Of a stretch of 64,000 nt of DNA, positions 56,210 to 64,000 are shown piece after piece (the first letter of the stretch is position 1; every line of letters starts with the position of its first letter). Below the pieces are notes generated by a model. It did not search any database, was not told the DNA's origin, and saw nothing but the letters and a program-made list of their open reading frames with translations. The translations under genes were made by a program, and so were the position numbers. The stretch comes from Henricia sp. BOLD:AAB3569 (Eukaryota; Echinodermata; Asteroidea; Spinulosida; Echinasteridae), in the NCBI GenBank assembly GCA_037783545.1, contig JBBELK010000307.1:248001-312000 (forward strand), in the 5' to 3' direction.

Positions 56210-57450
56210 CAGCTTAAGCGGCGTGCATATCCACTGGTACTGCCCCTACCACGGCGCCAATACAATTCACTAACTTATTCCCCGCTGGGACCCTCACCAT
56301 GCCTCCGCGCTTCTCAGTCCGTACTCTGCAAACCCAGTGCTCCTTTTCTGCTTTGGGCTTACCGACGCTGGGTGAGGGCCAGGGGAAATCGGGGGTTTCT
56401 GATGGGGAAGTTGCCCAAGAGGGCTCCGGAACTGTCTCTAACCCTAACAGGGCTCCGGCCCTCGTGCCTGCAGTGCCATCCGGTGCCGCTACAGGAACGG
56501 AAGGCAAGCCCTCTGCCGATCCAAGCGAGTGCTTGCGGTGTACGACCTGCGTGGAGGATGGGGGCGGTCTGTCCTCTTTCGCTAATGCTACACCTCCAGG
56601 CGTCGACCAGCAAAGCGGTCCCCGAGGGGGCCACTGTCACTGGCTGATGGAGCTCAGCTTTTGACGTTTCCCGAGGGGATCCACTGACGCAGAGCTTTCC
56701 GGTCCGGCAGAGCGTGATCGCTCCGGGCTAGACCCGGATCTCCACCGCAGTTAGGCGCCGCCGGCAGGCGGCCCGCCTGCTAGTTCCACGACTGAGCTGG
56801 CGTGGCGGGCGGGGCCAACCCCTCTGGGCAATTCCCAGGAAAGCTTGCCTTTCCTCAGCACGTCGGGAAATTGTTGTGGGCGAGCCCTCGGCTACATCGG
56901 CGAGGCCGATCCAAGCGAAGGACTCGCAGTGTAACCAGGGTCGGCACAGGAGCCCCCAGGTCCACGGTGCTACTGGCCACGGTGATGACCCCTTCGGCCG
57001 CTAACTTCGGCAGAGCGTGACTGCTCCGGGTTCCGGGCTGGGCTTGGATCTCCACCACGGCTACGCGCCGCTGGCGTGCGGCCCGCCTGCTAGCTCCACG
57101 ACGGAGCCGGCATGGAGGGCGGGGCTAGCCCTTCCGGGCGACTCCCAGAAAAGCTTGTCTCTTCTCGGCACGTAAGATGATCGGCCTCCCTACGCACAAC
57201 CCTGTGCGGAACCCGGCTGGCTTGCGGTGCGAACCTCCCAGCTGGTACGTCCTCAGTGCTCCGCCAGGTGGCCACCATGACTTGGCCTGACTTGTGAACT
57301 GGAGACCCCTACGGAAACGGGGATACTCGATCTCGGAGTTCCTCTCAACCCCGCCCTGCATGGGCCGGCTCATTCGTTTCCAAAGGACGTTAAGCTGTTG
57401 TGGGACATTGCAGATGTCCCACAGAAAACGCCTGACAGGCAAGGATGATT
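56210..57450. repeat. GC-rich segment with internal direct duplication
   Basis: This stretch is visibly far richer in G and C than its surroundings and begins abruptly after CTTAAGCGGCGTGC. A segment at about 56710-56870 is repeated at about 57011-57170 (GGCAGAGCGTGA, TCTCCACCRC, CGGCCCGCCTGCTAG, GGGCGGGGC, AAAGCTTG). Long frames are open in several phases (121 codons at 56299-56664; 187 at 56084-56647), as expected from the composition. I recognise no domain. It may be part of a retroelement or a transferred or duplicated fragment. Confidence 0.5.
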
Positions 57451-58135
57451 AGAGCGACCGCCACCATTTGGTGGATTTCCCGTTAAATAAAATATGGTAA
57501 TGTCCTCTCCACGACAAGGTATTCATGACAATGGAATAGTTTGGAAATATGTACTCACAAGTATGTTTGTATCATCTACAGGACATTGAGGACACAGAGA
57601 TTTGAGTAAATATTATCAAGATCATATTAGGGTTGTGGAAAATCCGTTAAAAATTTGTCCTCTCCAGCTCAGCAGTTAATTGTAATATAACATGTCAACC
57701 ATGATTGAAATATTTTATGTTATGTTTGTAAAATTAACAGTACCATTCCTTCTAACAGGACATTGCATGGCATTACCATTTCAACATTTAGTCTGGCCAT
57801 TATATTGTGATATTCTGTGTTTAACAAAATGTCCTCTCCAGACAACCAATTACAAATCATTATTTCATTGGAAAAAATAAACATGTTAATCATAATGCCA
57901 CGCTCTGATATTTTAGGAATTATTAGTATACATCCTGAAGTTTTTAGATCAACAGAGTTTTTGTGAGTTGGACAAGTTTGAAATTTGACCCCCATTTGCC
58001 AGTGAGACTGAAAGTGTACACTTTGTGAAATAGCCCTTATTCACCACTTCCAACAGCGGATGGACCGCCAATTACAGGAATGGGATCGATTAACATAGAT
58101 ATTCGAATAACTATTAACTTCTAAGTTGAATTAGA
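57451..58135. other. Unassigned AT-rich sequence with TGTCCTCTCCA words
   Basis: TGTCCTCTCCA recurs at about 57491, 57657 and 57831, spaced 166-174 bases. Related GACATTG words follow each, hinting at a very diverged tandem repeat. No gene is seen. Confidence 0.4.
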
Positions 58136-58389
58136 AACGACCAGAGACACCGGGAAATCCCTCCCCTTGCTCTTCACGAAAGAATGCTCTAAGATCTTTA
58201 AAGTGCGTTACCGAAACCTAACACACTGGACCAACGGCTTTACATCCCTTCCGAAGGACGGACCAAGTGTGATTAAGTGCCTCGCTCAAGAGCACAAGTG
58301 CCACAACCCGTCACGGCCCGGAATCGAACCCACATTCTAGTACTGGCACAGGAACTTGAGTTCGAAGCACTAGACCGCTCGGCCATAAC
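58136..58389 (-). mobile_element. tRNA-derived SINE, copy 2
   Basis: It shares CGACCAGAGACACCGGGAAAT, CACTGGACCAACGGCTTTAC and CATCCCTTCCGAAGG with 12781-13109. The minus-strand head is TGGCCGAGCGGTCTAGTGC with GGGTTCGATTCC (B box). It is more diverged than copy 1. Confidence 0.8.
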
Positions 58390-59039
58390 AAAAGAGTCCC
58401 ACTCTTGACTCGCAGCTAATCTTGCATGCCATAAAACTGCCAATGTGACATCCGTCACATTAGCACAACCATTTATGGCTCTCTTTCAGCAAAATATAAG
58501 GTATCTCTAGTTACATTGTTTTAATGCAGTAAATTCAAACGTCTGATGTATTTCAGAATATCAGGGTTACCCCAAAACACTAAAGCTTATGAAAAAAACA
58601 TTTCAATTTTAATGCTAATGTGACATGGTGTCCTCGACGGAACAGCGCCACATTAGATCTGACTTCTTGACAAGTCCAAATAAAAGTCCTTTAACAGCTG
58701 AAAAACAAATCAGTTGATAAGTACTGGGCTTTAATATGACATTTTTCTCATCAAAAAAATGAAGCAACAGCAATTTGTTTCAAGCTTTATTTTTTTCAGG
58801 TAACTTTTTCCGTCCATAATTGACGGAAAATTGAGACATATTTTGATAGACATGCTGCCTGTATTTTATTGTAACTGTTTTTAGTTTCACTCTGTATGCT
58901 GATACATCATGCAGAACCGTTTTTGAGAAGGTAACCTGTCTCCATCACTTTTTCTTCTTCATAGTTAAACTGCTAACGTGACTGGCCCCCTTTTTTTGTG
59001 TTTTCTGCCATATATATCAGTTGCAGATGAAACTTTTGT
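58390..59039. other. Unassigned sequence
   Basis: Partly inverted GCTAATGTGACA and TGTCACATTAGC-like words lie at 58441-58470 and 58612-58660. No gene or delimited element is seen. Confidence 0.35.
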
Positions 59040-59360
59040 TTAACGAATTTGAGGAACAGCAGCATTTCATAACTAAAAAATAATGTAAATAAGCTGCCTT
59101 GCAGAAATTTAAGCAACATATATAGGTGCAGTATAATACTTCAGAAAACCTTAACATTTCCATGCATGATTTTTGTGTTAAATGAATGGTAAACAAAATA
59201 TGCAAATGATTTTGAAAAAAGCACCGTCATCAGTTGGCAATTTCTCCCACGAAGGTACCATTTTACACGGCAAAACATTCAAGTGGTGTTTGTTACCATT
59301 GCTATCAACACTTTCAGTCATTTTTTTTTTGTCAACTTGTGAAGTTAAATTATTGGTATT
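59040..59360 (-). repeat. Dispersed repeat family A, copy 4
   Basis: Same orientation as 34420-34700. It shares CTTGCAGAAATTTAAGCAAC, GGTGTTTGTTACCATTGC and GTCAACTTGTGAAGT. Confidence 0.8.
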
Positions 59361-60397
59361 AAACTACAAACAATTTATGGGGCTTTACTAGTAAGTAACT
59401 TCTCACTACATCTTTAACGGGACTACACATGTACATGTAGCCACATACATGTATGTACAGCACAGTCAACATCATGTGTTAGCCAAGGTAAAAGGGAGTC
59501 TTTCATATGAGATTGTTATTGCCAGAAAACAAGCAAAGGGGTCCGATGGACGTCCATGTTTATTTCTGGATTTTTACTGAAGATAAAACGCAGAACTCCA
59601 ATGGATAGGCAAGCAAAGGCAAGCCTTGCCTCAAACACACCTGTTCCACCTGTGTCTCGCATTACATCCAATCGTGGGACCGCGATGACTTGGGTCCCTT
59701 CTCTAGCTGTAGAATCACATCACGTTCACGCTTTTGCAAAGATCAGCCTGTTTTTTTTGTGGCCAAGGAAGGTTTGTTTTTTTGGAGCACCGTTTGATGT
59801 ACAGGGCTCTCTACTTCGGGTCTCTATTCGGACGTGCATGCCATTTGATGAACGGGCCGAGGTCGGGGTAAACAGGAGGGCCTCTTTGGTTCTATACAGG
59901 CTGTTCAAAAGCAAACATTCCCTGGGAAATCTTAAAAAGGTTGGTTGGTTGCTTGTCACGTACTGATTGAGAAGTAGGTGTAATAACGACTGGCCGTGTG
60001 TGCTTGTGACAACCAGTAATGTATACACTGTACATGTACATTCATCCAGTAGCCAACATCCTTTTCATCGGCAGAAAAGACCATAAACCTGTAATTATTA
60101 AGGCCACGTTTATAAAGTGGCCACGTTTGTCTGTTCCGAAGTTATCAGTTTGTACGCAATCATACGTGTATCTGGAGATAGAAATTTGGTATTATGGCCA
60201 CTGTCTAACGCGACCAGTAACCGGGGCACTAAGATCTAAAACTTGTATAATTATATTGCAGTTGAACCTGGATAACCTACATGTAGTATCTGGCCACACA
60301 GTAAATTAGTGGGAAATTTATGGCACTAAAAAATAACAAATGTCAACTGTTTAATGGTGTTCCCTTTTATGCACTTCACGTTTACCTGTTTTACAAC
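59361..60397. other. Unassigned sequence with one 136-codon frame
   Basis: ACATGTACATGT runs lie at 59429-59462. The frame at 59556-59966 has no recognised domain, starts without clear context, and has no upstream promoter features. Segments at 60090-60260 resemble the CCACTTTATAAACGTGGCC phrase of the TA-flanked MITEs (30072, 37350). No gene is called. Confidence 0.35.
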
Positions 60398-60810
60398 TGC
60401 ATGGGTCTTTCCACAGTAAAGAGGGCATTTTGGCAACACAGACCATATTTTCCAGGAAATACCTTTGTCTGGTCTCAAAATAAAAGAAATAAGTTGAAGT
60501 TGTTCTGAAGAGGGGTTACAAATAGTGTGATAATATGCCTTTCTAAAAATACGCTCGTAACCAGGACGGACACTTGTTACTTTTTAGGCTGTCCCAGTTA
60601 CGAGCGTACCGGTATATTGGAAATTTGTACAAGGGGTTTTTAGAAAGGCATGTTGTCACACTATTTGTAACCCTTTTTGGGCCAAAGTTATCTCTTCAGA
60701 ACAACTGAAACTTATTTCTTTTATTTTGAGACCAGACAAAGGTATTTTCTGGAAAATATGGTCTGTGTTGCCAAAATGCCCCCTTTACCGTGAAAAGACT
60801 TTACCTTTAC
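60398..60810. repeat. Foldback repeat, about 165-bp arms
   Basis: The left arm 60398-60560 and right arm about 60640-60808 are reverse complements (GTCTTTCCACAGTAAAGAGG, CAACACAGACCATATTTTCC, CACTATTTGTAACC). The centre (60541-60640) also carries inverted ACGCTCGTAACC / GGTTACGAGCGT-like words. Part of the arm recurs at 46905-47010. Confidence 0.85.
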
Positions 60811-60896
60811 CGTGGAAAGACTGTATACATGTACTTGTAAATGTATAGACATTACATAATATTCACCTGTTTATTGTGGCCACTTTCTGTTGGTAC

Positions 60897-61108
60897 CTAA
60901 CTCATCACAAGAGTGCTCTAAGATTTGTTTAAGTGGGTTGAACACAATACACTGGACCAGTGACATCCCGTCTGAAGGATGGAACAATTGTAGTTAAGTG
61001 CCTTGCTCAAGACCACAGGTACCACGACCGGGTATTGAACCTGCAACGGCAAGTTTTTACCTGAATGTTGTTAGTCAACGTCCCGAACCACTCGACCACG
61101 GTACCCCC
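60897..61108 (-). mobile_element. tRNA-derived SINE, copy 3
   Basis: It shares GAGTGCTCTAAGAT, CACTGGACCAGTGACATCCC and AAGTGCCTTGCTCAAGACCAC with the other two copies. The minus-strand head is CGTGGTCGAGTGGTTCGGGA with GCAGGTTCAATACCC (B box with one substitution). Confidence 0.78.
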
Positions 61109-61420
61109 ATGTAAAGCCATTTGCAATGTCTCAAAATTTTAATCAATTTGACCGAAAAACCTTACTGAAATAAAAAGATAGAAGTGGTTCTAGCTGTCCA
61201 ATGCAATGATGCTGTCAAGATGGTAGCTTTTTAAAAAGAAAAACGATAATTGAAGGTGAATTAAAATAAAAGTGTGTGCACACACATGTTTTTACAAGGA
61301 TGCCTTCATGTGAGGCCCCTGAATACAGTGGTATTATGGTTCCGTTGTCTGTGTCAGCACCAGCCTAAATAGGACCACGGCTTGTGCACAATATCCTGAA
61401 AGCATGGTCCCAGCAGGGGG

Positions 61421-61819
61421 CGTGTTTTTTTTTACACCGCAGGGAGGGGTTACACCCCAATTTTTCGACCCGAATAGAGTCTAAGTTCCCAATGACTGAT
61501 ACTCTCAAGTGACAATCTTGGAAATAGTCACAACTCTTACTCTCACTAAATATTGGAGAAAAAGAAGAAACCGAGAAATTTCGAAAAATCCCAAACATGA
61601 CTGAGATTCGAACCAGGCACCTTATAATTACAAGTCGAGCTCTCTTCTAACCAGACCACGAAGCTGGTTGCAAACCGACCGCATTCAAAACCCTAAATTC
61701 CTTTAAAATAACTAACCCTAAACCCTAAACCTATTATATAGTCTCCTCTCAAGACGCTAAAAAGGTACAAAACAAAAGGTACTCATTTTCCCCTCGCAGT
61801 GGTGTAAAAAAAATTACGC
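61421..61819 (-). mobile_element. tRNA-like repeat flanked by ACACC...GGTGT ends, copy 2
   Basis: This is the direct counterpart of 31627-32007, with the same tRNA-like core and outer ends. It has an extra AACCCTAAACCCTAAACC stretch at 61715-61735, telomere-repeat-like but only two to three units long and probably fortuitous. Confidence 0.75.
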
Positions 61820-63204
61820 CAGCAGCGTCAGGGGCAGATCCAACCCCCATTTCTTTCTTAATTTGGGTGCGACAGATGGAGTCAGATTTTTATATCAGCT
61901 TGTTGCGGACAGGCGGACACACAGAAATGTTTTTTTTTTAGTCGGAGCAGTGGCGAAGTTGGACTCCCCGCCCCCCGTTGGTTTTTTTTGCGGAACATGA
62001 GATATTATAGCTGACTTGCACACAGGGTGATACCCTTAATCACACATGGAAATAATGCCGTTTTTTACAGTTTCCAATCAAGTAATTGAGGATGCCCTAG
62101 CAGCATGACCCCAGTGACTCTTAAAGAGGAAGAATCCCCCTTGACGAAAATCCAGCATTTAGGCTTTTTTCGATAGTCCAAACATCCCTCTTGCCGACGT
62201 GGATTTTTATTATTTTTTAATTGTCGGTTTTAAGTGGATAAATTGCAAGCAAAAGTGCGCTTTTCGAAAATGAGATTTTCGCGATTTCTGAAACGCTCAT
62301 TAGGTATTCATGATATGCGCGTGACCCCGTGACGCAATCCTGAGAAAGAGAAGTCAACACGATTGTTAGCTCCATACGTTTACACGCAAAAAACTTGGAA
62401 AACCGTCTCTGTTAGATGGTGTTTTTTGAAGAATTTTGTTGGTCCAAAAAGCCAGAGATATGCCCAGTAGCTGCGTAGTTGTATGTTTTACCAGACACTA
62501 TGAAAAAAAAAGAGCAGAAAGATTTTCTTTTCTATTTACCAAGAGAGAGAAAAATGAGTCGCTCATTCTAACTTGTACCGGGCGATGTTCAAACACGTTC
62601 CAATGCAGTGAACCGTCCAATGCTGTAGACAGACCGCTGTGAATGCCGTTCGTTCCGTGACAAAACCACCCGTCGCAATGCACCAGTATTTACTTCAAAA
62701 GAGCTTCATTGTGAGCGACAATTTCACCGTTTTTTCACAAAATAATAATAATAATAATAATAATGAAAATTTATAATGCGCCGGTATCCATCAAAAAAGA
62801 TGCTCATGGCGCAGAGATGCTCATGGCGCAGGTAATAGTAGAGTGTTGTCATATTACATGAAGTGTTTTTCACGTTTGTATTTTGAATTACAAGGACAAA
62901 ACAGGCATGATAAACATTCACTTCGTGTATTTTCCATTCAATACTGCACAGGCCGTTTTGTATGTTTCTCAGGATGACGTGAAAACCCTGTTGATAAACA
63001 AGCCAAGTGACCTCGAGCGTTTCAGAATTCGGGTGAAGAGGGTCGAAACTGCTTTACGTTTTAAGCAAAAGCCTGTCGATTTTTTTGTGAAAAACAAGTT
63101 GTCATGGTGTTGTAGACTCGTACACCTCCATGATAAACAGAAAAACTAAAAAAATGTGGACGGGGGGATTCTAGCTGTTTAAATGGTGTGCAAATGTCAC
63201 ATCT
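61820..63204. other. Unassigned sequence
   Basis: It contains an (ATA)n microsatellite at 62743-62764. Short frames at 62436-62642 and 62883-63149 have no recognised domain. The second follows a plausible acceptor (TTTCTCAG at 62973), but does not match the missing METAP1D exon. Confidence 0.4.
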
Positions 63205-63558
63205 TTAAAGGAGCTTTGCAGATTTTTCCAGAAAATTAATTTCAAACAACTAACAATCATGTAAAATACCTCCCCAAAATACTATCAATGGGAAGAAAAC
63301 GGTACATTAACCATCTCCGATTTGGAATGTGCAAGCAAAAATGGTAGGTGTAATCACTGCTCTGCTTTATGTAACCGGATAAATTAGTTTACAAAACATC
63401 GGCGGCTTTTTGACGACATCCTTGAAAATATACGGATTGAGAGCATGACATTTCAGAATGGTAATGAGAAAAATATGACAAATGATATGGTATCAAAATC
63501 TCAACACCCATGGGGGAAATGGTCGGCTCAAAAATGTGATCGGGACACGCTCCTTTAA
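63205..63558. mobile_element. TTAA-flanked MITE, family T6
   Basis: TTAA flanks ends AAGGAGCTTTGCAG at the left and GACACGCTCCTTTAA at the right. The interior is 354 bp, AT-rich and non-coding. Confidence 0.65.
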
Positions 63559-63893
63559 AGTAATTGCCAATATATGTACATTGTACATGTTGTATAGCCA
63601 TTGCAATCACGGACAGCCCACTAGCTGTCAACCTTTGCTCTTTCTCATCTGGCCAGCTACATTTCACAGGTCTTGTAACGTTAATGTGGATCGCATTACT
63701 CGTAAGTCCAGACGTGCAAATCTAATCATTAACCGTTTCTGTATCATGAATAGGATATGGGGAGGTGGGTGGAGTTCCTTAGGGTGGATTTACACTGAGC
63801 CTTTTCGCGCGTAATTTCGACCCGCATCACTTTAAGAAAAAGTGATGTGGGAGGAATGTCGAGTATGATTTAAACCGGCCATTCAACCGGCTA

Positions 63894-63964
63894 GCTCGGT
63901 GGTCGAGTGGTTAAGACGTCTGCCTTGTTTGCAGGAGGTCGTGGGTTCGAGTCCCACCCGAGCA
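63894..63964 (+). mobile_element. tRNA-Thr(TGT)-like SINE head, copy 2
   Basis: This is the same 71-base cloverleaf as 40356-40426, with four differences. The T stem is fully paired here (GTGGG / CCCAC), so this is the better-preserved copy. The acceptor is 6 bp and base 37 is T. The downstream CGCTATGA...CATAGTGT is shared. The element runs off the end of the window. A functional tRNA-Thr cannot be excluded by eye, but the dispersed copy with a shared 3' body favours a SINE. Confidence 0.75.
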
Positions 63965-64000
63965 CGCTATGAATTTTTTCATAGTGTCTTGGGAAATCAC

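Noticed and set aside
61715..61735. Telomere-like CCCTAAA repeats
   Set aside because: There are only two to three units, inside a dispersed repeat whose other copy has CCCTAA only once or twice.
63894..63964. Genuine tRNA-Thr(TGT) gene
   Set aside because: The acceptor stem is one pair short, base 37 is T, and a dispersed copy shares 3' flanking sequence, so a SINE is more likely.
1..64000. CRISPR array or bacterial operon structure
   Set aside because: No regularly spaced identical repeats with unique spacers; the exon-intron structure shows a eukaryotic genome.

Overview
The window is animal nuclear DNA, most likely from an echinoderm. Protein-coding sequence is split into short exons with canonical GT/AG introns. 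The rest is packed with small inverted-repeat transposons, tRNA-derived SINEs and the short palindrome TACATGTA. The phylum is inferred from the style of the repeats and is not proven. Coding exons of recognisable genes cover only about 1.5 kb of 64 kb.

Two conserved genes are present, both on the + strand. At the left edge are the last exons of a PDIA5-type protein disulfide isomerase (about 1.43-4.89 kb). They include a thioredoxin CGHC active site and a C-terminal REEL retention signal. From 38.27 kb to 55.70 kb lie six exons of METAP1D, the mitochondrial methionine aminopeptidase. It starts at a TISU/YY1-like ATGGCGGC start and carries five of the six catalytic-site residues of the family. 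The terminal exon with the last metal-binding glutamate was not found and probably lies beyond the window.

The 33 kb between the two genes is repeats. The segment 15.3-28.2 kb is a composite block of mutually related units. It holds about 22 perfect TGACGTCA (CRE) octamers, a 1.3 kb direct duplication, and Helitron-like ends (a hairpin, then CTAG, then T). The hairpin stems differ in sequence between copies but still pair. Minisatellites in opposite orientation bracket the block. At least seven TTAA-flanked, piggyBac-style MITEs are scattered through the window. Two are datable by nesting: one splits a repeat that is intact elsewhere, another sits inside an older MITE.

The METAP1D introns are also full of mobile DNA. 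Intron 1 holds a near-perfect 1.7 kb palindrome (arms of 742 and 750 bp). Intron 2 holds a roughly 150-bp-period array, interrupted by a 1.25 kb TIR-flanked element with a decayed, unrecognised coding region. Intron 4 holds a TTAA element nested in an older MITE. Intron 5 holds a broken APE-type LINE with EN, RT and zinc-finger remains, and a pogo/Tigger-like element nested inside a second MITE. Downstream of exon 6 is a GC-rich segment of unknown origin containing a direct duplication.
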